Origin: Streptomyces sp. NBC_01306 | GTDB taxonomy: Bacteria > Actinomycetota > Actinomycetes > Streptomycetales > Streptomycetaceae | DNA length: 64,000 nucleotides | Direction: 5' to 3' | Assembly (NCBI RefSeq): GCF_026340465.1 | Contig: NZ_JAPEPC010000001.1 | Span: 5,213,001-5,277,000 of the forward strand | In this document: one piece after another, positions 35,100-44,102 of the stretch | Position numbering within the stretch: the stretch's first letter is position 1 | Layout: every line of letters starts with the position of its first letter | Translations under genes and position numbers: made by a program | Notes under the pieces: generated by a model | What the model saw: only the letters and a program-made list of their open reading frames with translations | Database searches by the model: none | Told to the model about the DNA's origin: nothing

Positions 35100-36587
35100 C
35101 TACCGCACCGTGCGTGGCAGCCGCAGGCTGAGCAGCGCCGTCACGGCGACCGTGGCCAGCTGTAGCAGCAGCGTCACCGCCAGCGCCTCCCGCATCCCCA
35201 GCGACGTGCTCAGCGACAGGAAGAGTGTGCCGAGCGTGGCCACCCCCAGCGCGAGCGACGCCTGCTGCGTCGTGGTCATCATGCCGCCGCCGACCCCGGC
35301 CCGCTCCGCCGGTACGTCGGAGAGCACGATGCGGAACAGCACCGGCAGTTGGAGTCCCTGGCCGAACCCGGCAAGCGCCATACCGGGTGCGAGGGCCGCG
35401 ATGCCGAGCCCGGACCAGTCCCACCACACGGTCGCCGCGATCACCGTGACGCCGACGGCCTGGATCACAGCGCCGGCCGTCACGACCCGGCTCGCGTACC
35501 TGCCGACCAGCCGGGGGCCCGCAAGCGACGCGGCGAAGAATGCCGCCGCCAGCGGTACGAGCGTGAATCCCGCCGTGACCGGACCCATCCGCAGCCCCTG
35601 CTGGAGCGCGACCGCGATGACGAACATGAATCCGCCGAAACCGATCGAGAACGGCACCACCAGCGTGAGCCCGCGCCGCAGCGAGTCGAGCCGCAGCAGG
35701 CTCGGCGGCACCAGCGGCACCTCGCCCCTGCGGTCGGCCGCCCGCTCGGTCAGGTAGAACGCCGCCGCCGCGAACGGGAAGACCCCCAGCGAGATCCAGG
35801 TCCACAGCGGCCACCCGGCGGCCCGGCCCTCGGTCAGTGGCGCGAGGAGCGTCACCAGCGAGAGCGCGAGCAGCAGGGTGCCGGGTACGTCGACGGGCGC
35901 GGGCTTCTCCGACCGGGTCTCCGGTACGGAGCGGACCGCCAGCACCAGGCCGAGGAGTGCCACCGGCACGTTGACGAGGAAGATCGACCGCCAGCCGGTG
36001 CCCGCCACGTCGGCGGCCACCAGGACACCGCCGAGGATCTGCCCGGCGACCATCGAGAGCCCGGCCGTGGCTCCGTAGAGCCCCATCGCCTTCGCCCGCC
36101 GCGGCCCCGCCGTGGTCGCCTGGATGGTGGCGAGCACCTGCGGGAGCATCAGCGCCGACGAGGCGCCCTGCGCCACCCGCGCGCCGACCAGCGTCCAGGC
36201 ATTGGGCGAGAGACCGCAGGCCAGCGAGGTGAGACCGAACGCGGTCATACCGAGCAGGAAGAGCCTGCGTCGCCCTGCCATGTCCCCGAGCCGGCCGCCG
36301 AGCACGAGCAGCACCGCGTAGGCGACGCCGTATCCGGCGACGACGAGTTCCAGCATCGCGGGGCCCGCGGCCAGGTCGTGGTCGATGGTCGGCAGGGCGA
36401 CATTGACGATGAAGAAGTCGATCAGCGGCAACGCCGCCCCGATCAGGACCGTGAACAGCCCCAGCGTGCCGAGCACCGGGGTGGGGTGGTCGTGCCGCTG
36501 GACGGCGCCGGGGACGGTGGATGGAGTCCGTACTGTCTGGCCTGTCGGGCCTGTTGTCTTGACTGTCGTGCCTGTCGTATTGCTCAC
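35100..36587 (-). CDS. MFS drug exporter, DHA2-like (14 spans)
   Basis: This 495-residue transporter resembles the EmrB/QacA multidrug group. It has VLIGAALPLIDFFIVNVALPTID in the first span, LGGRLGDMAGRRR as the loop motif, a VAQGASSALMLPQVLATIQA helix and GQILGGVLVAADVAGTGWRSIFLVNVP (motif C region). The start is taken as GTG 36587 (VSNTTGTTV); the frame continues upstream through the operator region, and the ribosome binding site is weak. It is divergent from an XRE regulator, the usual pairing for a regulated efflux pump. Confidence 0.87.
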   Translation of the reverse strand: MSNTTGTTVKTTGPTGQTVRTPSTVPGAVQRHDHPTPVLGTLGLFTVLIGAALPLIDFFIVNVALPTIDHDLAAGPAMLELVVAGYGVAYAVLLVLGGRLGDMAGRRRLFLLGMTAFGLTSLACGLSPNAWTLVGARVAQGASSALMLPQVLATIQATTAGPRRAKAMGLYGATAGLSMVAGQILGGVLVAADVAGTGWRSIFLVNVPVALLGLVLAVRSVPETRSEKPAPVDVPGTLLLALSLVTLLAPLTEGRAAGWPLWTWISLGVFPFAAAAFYLTERAADRRGEVPLVPPSLLRLDSLRRGLTLVVPFSIGFGGFMFVIAVALQQGLRMGPVTAGFTLVPLAAAFFAASLAGPRLVGRYASRVVTAGAVIQAVGVTVIAATVWWDWSGLGIAALAPGMALAGFGQGLQLPVLFRIVLSDVPAERAGVGGGMMTTTQQASLALGVATLGTLFLSLSTSLGMREALAVTLLLQLATVAVTALLSLRLPRTVR

Positions 36588-36613
36588 GGAGACGAGAATG
36601 CTCCGTCGCTCAG

Positions 36614-36656
36614 CCTGGTACCAGAGTCTCCTTATCCTGGTACAAGGAGTACCTGG
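36614..36656. promoter_or_regulatory. Repeated CCTGGTAC boxes in the MFS/XRE divergent promoter
   Basis: CCTGGTAC occurs at 36614–36621 and 36636–36643, exactly 22 bases apart, and a GTACCTGG-like inverted copy lies at about 36649–36656. Two helical turns of spacing between the first two suggests cooperative binding on one face. The XRE regulator next door is the natural candidate. Confidence 0.62.
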
Positions 36657-36688
36657 CAATGGGCTGCCGGGTGCTGCACTCTGGTTCC

Positions 36689-37543
36689 ATGACCACAGTC
36701 GCGCCGGAGACCGACGTACGCAGGCACGAACTCGCCGACTTCCTGCGCAGCCGCCGTGAGCGCATCACGCCCGAGCAGGCGGGCCTGCCGCGCGGCGCCC
36801 GGCGCCGGACACCGGGGCTGCGCCGCGAGGAGGTCGCCCAGCTCTCCGCGGTGGGCGTCACCTGGTACACGTGGCTGGAGCAGGCGCGCGACATCACGGT
36901 CTCCCCGCAGGTCCTGGACGCCATCGCCCGCACGCTCCTGCTCGACCTGCACGAACGCGCGCACCTCTTCTCGCTGGCCGGTGCGGTCGACCCGTCGCCC
37001 GGCGCGGTCTGCCCCTCCATCACGCCGGCGCTCTCGGCGCTGATCGAGCAGCTGGACCCGGTCCCGGCCTGCATCCAGAACAGCCGTTACGACATCCTCG
37101 GGTACAACCGCACGTACGGTCGGCTGCTCTGCGACCTCGACGCCGTAGCCCCCGAGGACCGCAACTGCATGCTGCTCTCGTACACGAACGAGGACTGGCG
37201 GTCGTCGGTCGTCGACCTCGACGCCATGTGCCGGGTGATGGCCGCCAAGTTCCGTGCGTCGATGGCCGGGCATCTGGCGGAGCCCGCCTGGAAGGCGCTG
37301 CTCAAGCGGCTGGAGACGGCTTCGCCGGAGTTCCGCGAGATCTGGGCCCGGCACGAGATCGTCGGCCCCGGCAGCAGGACCAAGCGTTTCCACAACCGGC
37401 ACGTCGGGCCGCTGCTCATGGACCACACCGACCTCTGGCTCGGCCCCGCGGCCGGTCCACGCATGGTGACCTACGTACCGGCCAACGCCGAGTCCCGCGA
37501 ACGGCTGGAGCGGCTCTACGCGTTGGCGTCCGCGACCGTCTGA
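36689..37543 (+). CDS. XRE family regulator with MmyB-like ligand domain
   Basis: The 284-residue protein has an N-terminal helix-turn-helix of the HTH_31 type (ELADFLRSRRERITPEQAGLPRGARRRTPGLRREEVAQLSAVGVTWYTWLEQARDITVSPQVLDAIARTLLLD, residues about 8–80). A MmyB-type PAS-like domain follows (IQNSRYDILGYNRTYGRLLCDL … LWLGPAAGPRMVTYVP), which in relatives binds small lipophilic molecules. It is divergent from an MFS exporter and probably its repressor. Its last codons lie within a 29-base sequence repeated at 37578. Confidence 0.88.
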   Translation: MTTVAPETDVRRHELADFLRSRRERITPEQAGLPRGARRRTPGLRREEVAQLSAVGVTWYTWLEQARDITVSPQVLDAIARTLLLDLHERAHLFSLAGAVDPSPGAVCPSITPALSALIEQLDPVPACIQNSRYDILGYNRTYGRLLCDLDAVAPEDRNCMLLSYTNEDWRSSVVDLDAMCRVMAAKFRASMAGHLAEPAWKALLKRLETASPEFREIWARHEIVGPGSRTKRFHNRHVGPLLMDHTDLWLGPAAGPRMVTYVPANAESRERLERLYALASATV

Positions 37544-37606
37544 GGCAGCCCGTTCCTGTGACCGACCGGAGCGCGCGCTACGCGTTGGCGTCCGCGACCG
37601 TCTGAG
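37516..37606. repeat. 29-bp exact direct repeat at two convergent gene ends
   Basis: The same 29 bases, beginning CTACGCGTTGGCGTCCGCGA, occur at 37516–37544 and 37578–37606. On the + strand the first copy codes for the C-terminus ASATV and stop of the XRE gene. On the minus strand the second copy codes for the C-terminus TVADANA and stop of the MFS gene. The units are 62 bases apart. Confidence 0.9.
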
Positions 37607-39032
37607 CCGTCTCGGGGGCGTTCAGCCGCTCCGCGGTCCGCCGGGCCGAACGCTGCGCCCACTTCCCGCTGGTCAGCAGCCCGAAGACCAGGACGGCGAG
37701 ACCGCACGCGGTGATGATCCACCAGGCGGTGCGGCTGGCTCCGGCGAAGCCCTCGGTGTGCGCCGCGCCGCTCACGCCCGAGGCCAGCACGGCCCCGATC
37801 ACGGCGACACCCAGCGTCGATCCGATCTGCCGGCTGGTCGACGCGACGGCCGCCGCCACCCCGGCCTGCGCACGGGGCATCCCGGAGACCGCGGTGTTGG
37901 TGATCGGAGCGTTCACCATGCCGAAGCCGATCCCGAACAGTACGTAGCCGGTGAAGAGCAGCGCCGTGTTCGTCTCGGCGTCGAGAACCGCGAAGACCAG
38001 TCCGCTCAGCGCCATCGTCACCCCGGCGATCAGCAGCGAGAGCCGTGGCCCGCGGTTGCCCACCAGCCGTCCCGACAGCGGCGCGCAGACCAGGGTCAGC
38101 ACCGCCATCGGCAGCATGTAGAGGCCGGCGTGCAGGGCGGAGAGGCCGCGGACGTCCTGGAGATAGAGCGTGTTCAGGAAGAGGAAGCCACCGAGCGCGG
38201 CGAAGCCGCAGACCGCGATGACGGTGGCCCCGCTGAACGGCGCGCTGCGGAAGAAGCGCAGGTCGATCAGTGGTTCGGGGCGCCTCGGCTCGTACAGCAA
38301 GAGTCCCACCAGGGCCAGCAGGGCCACCCCCGTGAAGGACAGGATCAGCGGTGACGTCCACCCGGCCGACGGCGCCTCGATGATCGCGTACGTCACCGAG
38401 CCCAGCAGCGCGATGACGAACAGCTGGCCCACCGGGTCCGGCCTGCGGCCCTTCGGAGCCCGCGACTCCGGTACGTAACGCCAGGTGAGGAGCAGAGCGG
38501 CCAGTCCCACCGGCAGATTGATCCAGAAGATCGAGCGCCAGCCCACCGAATCCACCAGCAGGCCCCCGACGATCGGGCCGGCCGCCATCGAGATCCCGAC
38601 GACGCCGCCCCAGACGCCGATGGCGCGGGCGCGTTCGCGCGACTCGGTGAAGGTGTTGGTGATGATCGACATCGCGACCGGGTTGAGCATCGAGCCGCCG
38701 ACCGCCTGCATCATCCGGAAGACGACCAGCGACTCCAGGTTGGGGGCGACCGAGCAGAGCGCCGAGCCGAGGGTGAAGATCACCAGGCCCGCCTTGAAGA
38801 CTCTGCGGCGGCCTATCCGGTCGGCCGTCGAGCCCGCGAGCATCAGCAGCGAGGCCAGGACCAGGGTGTATGCGTCGATCGTCCACTGGAGTCCGGAGAC
38901 CGATGCGTGCAGCTCCTTCTGCATCGAGGGGAGGGCGACGTTCAGGACGGTGTTGTCGAGGCTGACGATCAGCAGGCTCATGCAGCAGATCGCGAGCACC
39001 AGCATCCGCCGGCGGTGGTTGAGCTCGGGCAT
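37578..39032 (-). CDS. MFS drug exporter, DHA2 family (14 spans)
   Basis: This 484-residue EmrB/QacA-type transporter has LLIVSLDNTVLNVALPSMQKELHAS in the first span, LAGSTADRIGRRR as the loop motif, and MSIITNTFTESRERARAIGVWGGVVGISMAAGPIVGGLLVDSVGWRSIFWINLP with the antiporter motif C. About fourteen spans are visible. The C-terminus TVADANA comes from a 29-base duplication shared with the convergent XRE gene. It is divergent from dusB across a region with a 14-base tandem repeat. Substrates are unknown. Confidence 0.88.
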   Translation of the reverse strand: MPELNHRRRMLVLAICCMSLLIVSLDNTVLNVALPSMQKELHASVSGLQWTIDAYTLVLASLLMLAGSTADRIGRRRVFKAGLVIFTLGSALCSVAPNLESLVVFRMMQAVGGSMLNPVAMSIITNTFTESRERARAIGVWGGVVGISMAAGPIVGGLLVDSVGWRSIFWINLPVGLAALLLTWRYVPESRAPKGRRPDPVGQLFVIALLGSVTYAIIEAPSAGWTSPLILSFTGVALLALVGLLLYEPRRPEPLIDLRFFRSAPFSGATVIAVCGFAALGGFLFLNTLYLQDVRGLSALHAGLYMLPMAVLTLVCAPLSGRLVGNRGPRLSLLIAGVTMALSGLVFAVLDAETNTALLFTGYVLFGIGFGMVNAPITNTAVSGMPRAQAGVAAAVASTSRQIGSTLGVAVIGAVLASGVSGAAHTEGFAGASRTAWWIITACGLAVLVFGLLTSGKWAQRSARRTAERLNAPETAQTVADANA

Positions 39033-39092
39033 GTATGAATAGTACGGCTAACTAACGACTTCGGTGTACGCGGCAGGCAGATGTGTCACGGT

Positions 39093-39134
39093 GTACACGT
39101 CAAGCTGTACACGACAAGCGGTACGCGACAATGG
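39093..39134. repeat. Three tandem 14-bp units in the MFS/dusB divergent region
   Basis: GTACACGTCAAGCT, GTACACGACAAGCG and GTACGCGACAATGG lie head to tail, ending 5 bases before the dusB start. A GTGTACAC palindrome overlaps the first. They may be regulator sites for the MFS gene or simply duplicated promoter sequence. Confidence 0.7.
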
Positions 39135-39138
39135 GTGC

Positions 39139-40266
39139 ATGACCACGCTCTCCATCGGCCCGCACTCCGTGCAGCCGCCCGTCGTTCTCGCCCCCATGGC
39201 GGGTATCACCAACGCCCCCTTCCGCACACTCTGCCGTGAATTCAGCGGCGGGAAGGGCCTGTTCGTCAGCGAGATGATCACGACGCGGGCGCTGGTGGAG
39301 CGCAACGCCAAGACCATGCAGCTGATCCATTTCGACAAGACCGAGACGCCGCGCTCGATCCAGCTGTACGGAGTGGATCCGGTCACGGTCGGCAAGGCCG
39401 TCCGCATGATCGTGGACGAGGACCTGGCGGACCACATCGACCTGAACTTCGGCTGCCCGGTCCCCAAGGTCACCCGCAAGGGCGGCGGCTCGGCGCTCCC
39501 GTTCAAGCGCCCGCTGCTGCGCGCGATCCTGAACGAGGCGGTCTCCAACGCGGGTGCCGTCCCGGTCACCATCAAGATGCGCAAGGGCATCAACGACGAC
39601 CACCTCACCTATCTCGACGCGGGCCGGATCGCGGTCGACGAGGGCGTCACGGCCGTCGCCCTGCACGGCAGGACCGCCGCCCAGCACTACGGCGGGACCG
39701 CCGACTGGGACGCCATCGCCCGGCTCAAGGAGCACGTCCCGGAGATCCCCGTCCTCGGCAACGGCGACATCTGGTGCGCGGACGACGCGCTGCGCATGAT
39801 GCGCGAGACCGGCTGCGACGGCGTGGTCGTGGGGCGCGGCTGCCTGGGCCGGCCCTGGCTCTTCGCCGACCTGGTGAGCGGCTTCGAGGGAACGCCGACC
39901 CGGCAGGCGCCGACGCTGCGCGAGGTCGCGGCGGTCATGCTGCGGCACGCGACGCTGCTGGGGGAGTGGATCGGCGACGAGACCCGTGGCGTGATCGACT
40001 TCCGCAAGCACGTGGCCTGGTACCTGAAGGGATTCTCGGTCGGCTCGGAGATGCGCAAGCGGCTCGCGGTCACCTCGTCGCTGGACGAGCTGGGCAGCCA
40101 GCTGCACGAGCTGAACCTGGACCAGCCGTGGCCGGACGGCGCGGACGGGCCGCGCGGGCGGACGTCGGGCAACAACCGGGTCGTCCTCCCCGACGGCTGG
40201 CTGAAGGACCCGTACGACTGCTCGGGCGTGAGCGCGGAGGCCGAACTCGACACGTCGGGCGGCTGA
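39139..40266 (+). CDS. dusB: tRNA-dihydrouridine synthase
   Basis: This FMN enzyme reduces uridines in the tRNA D-loop with NADPH. The 375-residue protein has a barrel with VLAPMAGITNAPFRTLCREFSG, SIQLYGVDP, the DLNFGCPVPKVTRKGGGSAL motif holding the catalytic Cys, ALHGRTAAQHYGGTADW and LGNGDIWCADDALRMM, VVVGRGCLGRPW. A C-terminal helical domain binds tRNA. The ATG at 39139 was chosen since homology begins there. Among Dus groups it fits DusB best, but the subgroup call is from memory of sequences. Confidence 0.93.
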   Translation: MTTLSIGPHSVQPPVVLAPMAGITNAPFRTLCREFSGGKGLFVSEMITTRALVERNAKTMQLIHFDKTETPRSIQLYGVDPVTVGKAVRMIVDEDLADHIDLNFGCPVPKVTRKGGGSALPFKRPLLRAILNEAVSNAGAVPVTIKMRKGINDDHLTYLDAGRIAVDEGVTAVALHGRTAAQHYGGTADWDAIARLKEHVPEIPVLGNGDIWCADDALRMMRETGCDGVVVGRGCLGRPWLFADLVSGFEGTPTRQAPTLREVAAVMLRHATLLGEWIGDETRGVIDFRKHVAWYLKGFSVGSEMRKRLAVTSSLDELGSQLHELNLDQPWPDGADGPRGRTSGNNRVVLPDGWLKDPYDCSGVSAEAELDTSGG

Positions 40267-40427
40267 GAACGGCCCGAAACGTATCGCCCTCCCGCCGCCG
40301 CCTTTTCCGCCCCTCGCCCTCCGCTCATAAGAGCAGGGGCGGGGGGCGGAGGCTTTTCCGCAGGAGAGAGGGCGAATCCGGGGCCACCCGCCCCGCACGG
40401 ACGCGGCACTGAGTGCACGCTGCACCG

Positions 40428-40742
40428 CTATGCGTAGATGTCTGTCCGGCTGGCGAACCACAAAGGTCCGAATAGTGGCCTCCGCGCCAGACGGATGGCG
40501 TGATTCTCGCCACCTCTGATCGCAGGGTTGCTCAGATGAGCGATTAAACCTGGGCTGTACTTCTCAAAGGCTGGCACTGGGTGCCAGTCGCCAACCGTTC
40601 CTGCTGTGAACCCGATATCGCCAAGTGTGGTCAAAATTGCAATCGCGCCGTCACATACAGCTGCGATGCCTTCAAGAGTTGAACGAATAGGGTAATGGAC
40701 CCCGCTCTCCCGATCGCTTTCGATCTGCTGGCAGACGAGTGG
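40428..40742 (-). pseudogene. Lower-GC orphan coding remnant of unknown family
   Basis: A frame of 104 codons runs without stop between a TAA at 40743–40745 and a TAG at 40428. It has no ATG or GTG; the only usual start is TTG at 40634 (68 residues), with no ribosome binding site. The translation looks protein-like (EGIAAVCDGAIAILTTLGDI, WHPVPAFEKYSPGLIAHLS, GGENHAIRLARRPLFGPLW). Base composition is visibly lower in GC than both neighbours. I do not recognise a family. It is best read as the tail of a transferred gene whose 5' end is lost. Confidence 0.35.
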
Positions 40743-40840
40743 TTACGGCCGTACGACGACCAGGTGGACGTACCCAGGAGCCTTCGATCTGGGTATGTTC
40801 CTCGCCGTCAGGGCAGCCAGTCCGCGAGGAGTCGAGTCCC

Positions 40841-43585
40841 GTGCCGGAATCGAAGAACGCAGAACCCCACGTAACTCAGGCGCAAGCGCCGCAGAAGTTC
40901 GTTTATGACTTCACCGAAGGCAACCGCAACCTCAAGGACCTGCTCGGCGGGAAGGGTGCGAACCTCGCCGAGATGACCAACCTCGGTCTGCCCGTCCCTC
41001 CGGGCTTCACCATCACCACCGAGGCGTGCAAGACCTACCTCGGCAGCGGCGACGAGCCCGTCGAACTCCGCGACGAGGTCAGTGCGCACCTCGCCGCCCT
41101 GGAGAAGACGATGGGCAAGAAGCTCGGCCAGGCCGACAACCCGCTTCTTGTCTCGGTCCGTTCGGGCGCCAAGTTCTCCATGCCGGGCATGATGGACACC
41201 GTTCTGAACATCGGCCTCTCGGACAAGTCCGTGGTCGGTCTCACGAAGCAGTCCGGCGACGAGCGCTTCGCCTGGGACTCCTACCGCCGCCTCATCCAGA
41301 TGTTCGGCAAGACCGTCCTCGATGTCGACGGCGAACTCTTCGAGGAGGCCCTGGAGGCCGCGAAGAAGGCCAAGAAGGTCAGTGTCGACACCGATCTCGA
41401 AGCGGCCGACCTGAAGAAGCTGGTCACCCGCTTCAAGAAGATCGTCAAGCACGCCGCGGGGCGGGACTTCCCGCAGGACCCGCGCGAGCAGATGGACCTC
41501 GCCATAAGGGCCGTCTTCGAGTCGTGGAACACCGACCGGGCCAAGCTCTACCGGCGCCAGGAACGCATCCCCGGCGACCTCGGCACCGCGGTCAACATCT
41601 GTTCGATGGTCTTCGGCAACCTCGGCCCCGACTCCGGTACGGGCGTCGCCTTCACCCGCGACCCGGCCAGCGGGCACCAGGGCGTCTACGGCGACTACCT
41701 GCAGAACGCGCAGGGCGAGGACGTCGTCGCGGGCATCCGCAACACCGTTGCCCTCGCCGATCTGGAGAAGATCGACAAGAAGTCGTACGACCAGCTCATG
41801 CAGATCATGGAGACTCTGGAGACCCACTACAAGGATCTCTGCGACATCGAATTCACCATTGAGCGCGGCCAGTTGTGGATGCTCCAGACCCGCGTCGGCA
41901 AGCGCACCGCGGGCGCCGCGTTCCGGATCGCCACCCAGCTCGTCGACCAGGGGCTCATCGATGAGGCCGAGGCGCTCCAGCGGGTGAACGGCGCGCAGCT
42001 CGCGCAGCTGATGTTCCCGCGCTTCGACGACACCGCGAAGGTCGACAGGATCGGGCGGGGCATCGCGGCATCGCCGGGCGCGGCGGTCGGCAAGGCGGTC
42101 TTCGACTCGTACACCGCGATCAAGTGGTCGCGTTCGGGCGAGAAGGTCATCCTGATCCGCCGCGAGACCAACCCGGACGACCTCGACGGCATGATCGCCG
42201 CCGAGGGCATCCTCACCTCGCGCGGCGGCAAGACCTCGCACGCGGCCGTCGTGGCACGCGGCATGGGCAAGACCTGTGTCTGCGGCGCCGAGGAGATCGA
42301 GGTCGACACCAAGCGCCGCCGGCTGACCGCGCCGAACGGCGTGGTCATCGAGGAGGGCGACGTCGTCTCGATCGACGGCTCGTCCGGCAAGGTGTACGCG
42401 GGCGAGGTGCCGGTCGTACCGTCTCCGGTCGTCGAGTACTTCGAGGGCCGGATGCACGCGGGCGCCGACGACGCGGACGAACTGGTCGAGGCCGTCCACC
42501 GGATCATGGCGTACGCGGACCGGCGCCGCCGGCTGCGGGTGCGGGCCAACGCGGACAACGCCGAGGACGCCCTGCGCGCCCGGCGGTTCGGCGCCCAGGG
42601 CATCGGGCTCTGCCGTACCGAGCACATGTTCCTCGGCGAGCGCCGCGAGCTGGTCGAGCGGCTGATCCTGGCCGACACGGACGACGAGCGCGAGAAGGCG
42701 CTCGGTGCGCTGCTGCCGCTCCAGAAGAAGGACTTCATCGAGCTGTTCGAGGCGATGGACGGACTCCCCGTCACGGTCCGCCTGCTGGACCCGCCGCTGC
42801 ACGAGTTCCTCCCGGACATCACCGAACTCTCGGTGCGCGTCGCACTCGCCGAGTCCCGCAAGGACTCCAACGAGAACGACCTGCGCCTCCTCCAGGCGGT
42901 GCACAAGCTCCACGAGCAGAACCCGATGCTGGGGCTGCGCGGGGTGCGTCTCGGACTGGTCATCCCGGGCCTGTTCGCCATGCAGGTACGGGCCATCGCC
43001 GAGGCGGCGGCAGCCCGCAAGGCCGCCAAGGGCGACCCGCGCGCGGAGATCATGATCCCGCTGGTGGGCACCGTCCAGGAACTGGAGATCGTCCGCGAGG
43101 AGGCCGACCGCGTCATCGCGGAGGTGGAGGCCGCCACGGGCACGGAGCTGATACTGACCATCGGCACCATGATCGAACTGCCGCGTGCCGCGCTGACGGC
43201 GGGCCAGATCGCCGAGGCCGCGCAGTTCTTCTCGTTCGGCACGAACGACCTCACCCAGACGGTCTGGGGCTTCTCCCGCGACGACGTGGAGGCCTCGTTC
43301 TTCACCGCGTACCTGGAGAAGGGCATCTTCGGGGTCTCCCCGTTCGAGACGATCGACCGGGACGGGGTCGGCTCCCTGGTCCGCAGCGCCTGCGAAGCGG
43401 GCCGCGCGACCCGCCCCGACCTCAAACTGGGCGTCTGCGGCGAACACGGCGGCGACCCGGAGTCGGTGCACTTCTTCCACCAGGTGGGCCTGGACTACGT
43501 CTCGTGCTCCCCGTTCCGCATCCCGGTGGCCAGGCTCGAAGCCGGCCGGGCAGCAGCCCAGTCGGACGGCAGCGACAGCCGCTGA
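40841..43585 (+). CDS. ppdK: Pyruvate, phosphate dikinase
   Basis: PPDK interconverts pyruvate, ATP and phosphate with phosphoenolpyruvate, AMP and diphosphate. The 914-residue protein has the ATP-grasp domain at the N-terminus (FTEGNRNLKDLLGGKGANLAEMTNLGLPVPPGFTITTEAC, then SVRSGAKFSMPGMMDTVLNIG). The phosphohistidine domain carries GGKTSHAAVVARGMGKTCV, with His at about 467. The C-terminal PEP-binding barrel ends with KLGVCGEHGGDP. The GTG at 40841 is supported by GAGGAG 9 bases upstream; the frame extends back without homology. Full length and intact. Confidence 0.96.
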   Translation: MPESKNAEPHVTQAQAPQKFVYDFTEGNRNLKDLLGGKGANLAEMTNLGLPVPPGFTITTEACKTYLGSGDEPVELRDEVSAHLAALEKTMGKKLGQADNPLLVSVRSGAKFSMPGMMDTVLNIGLSDKSVVGLTKQSGDERFAWDSYRRLIQMFGKTVLDVDGELFEEALEAAKKAKKVSVDTDLEAADLKKLVTRFKKIVKHAAGRDFPQDPREQMDLAIRAVFESWNTDRAKLYRRQERIPGDLGTAVNICSMVFGNLGPDSGTGVAFTRDPASGHQGVYGDYLQNAQGEDVVAGIRNTVALADLEKIDKKSYDQLMQIMETLETHYKDLCDIEFTIERGQLWMLQTRVGKRTAGAAFRIATQLVDQGLIDEAEALQRVNGAQLAQLMFPRFDDTAKVDRIGRGIAASPGAAVGKAVFDSYTAIKWSRSGEKVILIRRETNPDDLDGMIAAEGILTSRGGKTSHAAVVARGMGKTCVCGAEEIEVDTKRRRLTAPNGVVIEEGDVVSIDGSSGKVYAGEVPVVPSPVVEYFEGRMHAGADDADELVEAVHRIMAYADRRRRLRVRANADNAEDALRARRFGAQGIGLCRTEHMFLGERRELVERLILADTDDEREKALGALLPLQKKDFIELFEAMDGLPVTVRLLDPPLHEFLPDITELSVRVALAESRKDSNENDLRLLQAVHKLHEQNPMLGLRGVRLGLVIPGLFAMQVRAIAEAAAARKAAKGDPRAEIMIPLVGTVQELEIVREEADRVIAEVEAATGTELILTIGTMIELPRAALTAGQIAEAAQFFSFGTNDLTQTVWGFSRDDVEASFFTAYLEKGIFGVSPFETIDRDGVGSLVRSACEAGRATRPDLKLGVCGEHGGDPESVHFFHQVGLDYVSCSPFRIPVARLEAGRAAAQSDGSDSR

Positions 43586-43592
43586 CAGACCC

Positions 43593-43647
43593 CCGGAGCC
43601 GCCGTCGGGTTCACCCCGACCCTCACCGACCCCGCCGGCGGCTCCGG
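43593..43647 (+). terminator. Terminator hairpin after ppdK
   Basis: CCGGAGCCGCCG (43593–43604) pairs perfectly with CGGCGGCTCCGG (43636–43647), starting 8 bases after the ppdK stop. The 31-base interior can form a smaller stem. Confidence 0.72.
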
Positions 43648-43721
43648 TGCACCGGACGGAGGGGCGGCACCCGTGCGGGGATGCCGTCCCTCCTGGCGTG
43701 CGGGGGCGGGGTGGGTGCGTC

Positions 43722-44063
43722 TCAGAGGTCGTCGCAGTCGGCCTCGGCGGCCTCCTCTCCGCAGGCGCGGAGCCTCCGGCCCCGGCTCTCCGCGACTCGG
43801 AGAACATCGCGGAGCGATTCGGTCAGCCGGGCGGCCAGGTAGCGGAACTCGTCGGCGGACGCGCCCTGTTCGGCGACAAGAGAACGTGCGTGGCCGAGGA
43901 GTTGAGTGCCCATGCCCAGCTGGACCGCCTCCATGTTGTCGGCGAGCCGGGCCACAGGTCCTCTTCCGTCGGTCGACAGATAGCACGGCCTTCCTTCCGG
44001 GCCTGCCCAGGGGAGCAGCCGGAGGCTGGAAGCCCGGGCGGCGCCGAGAGGGGTTTCTGACAT
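43722..44063 (-). CDS. Conserved Streptomyces hypothetical protein
   Basis: The 113-residue soluble protein begins MSETPLGAARASSLRLLPWAGPEGRPCYLSTDGRG and continues with amphipathic helices (VARLADNMEAVQLGMGTQLLGHARSLVAEQ … EFRYLAARLTESLRDVLRVAESRGRRL). Similar proteins occur widely in Streptomyces next to GntR or KorSA-like regulators; the function is unknown. The ATG was chosen with a GGGAG-like site upstream. Two palindromes built on CCCTAGGG lie at 44103–44140 in its promoter, and the GntR gene is immediately upstream on the same strand. Confidence 0.72.
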   Translation of the reverse strand: MSETPLGAARASSLRLLPWAGPEGRPCYLSTDGRGPVARLADNMEAVQLGMGTQLLGHARSLVAEQGASADEFRYLAARLTESLRDVLRVAESRGRRLRACGEEAAEADCDDL

Positions 44064-44102
44064 GCGGAGTTCTCCCTGCGTCGGGACGAAGAGAGACGTG
44101 TG

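Noticed and set aside
40267..40430. tRNA gene or attachment site next to the low-GC region
   Set aside because: No cloverleaf or CCA-bearing segment could be drawn, only GC-rich hairpin sequence after dusB.
40808..43807. A 999-codon open frame on the minus strand opposite ppdK
   Set aside because: It is antisense to a full-length, highly conserved enzyme; long antisense frames are normal in very GC-rich DNA because third positions avoid A and T. The translation has no recognisable domain.
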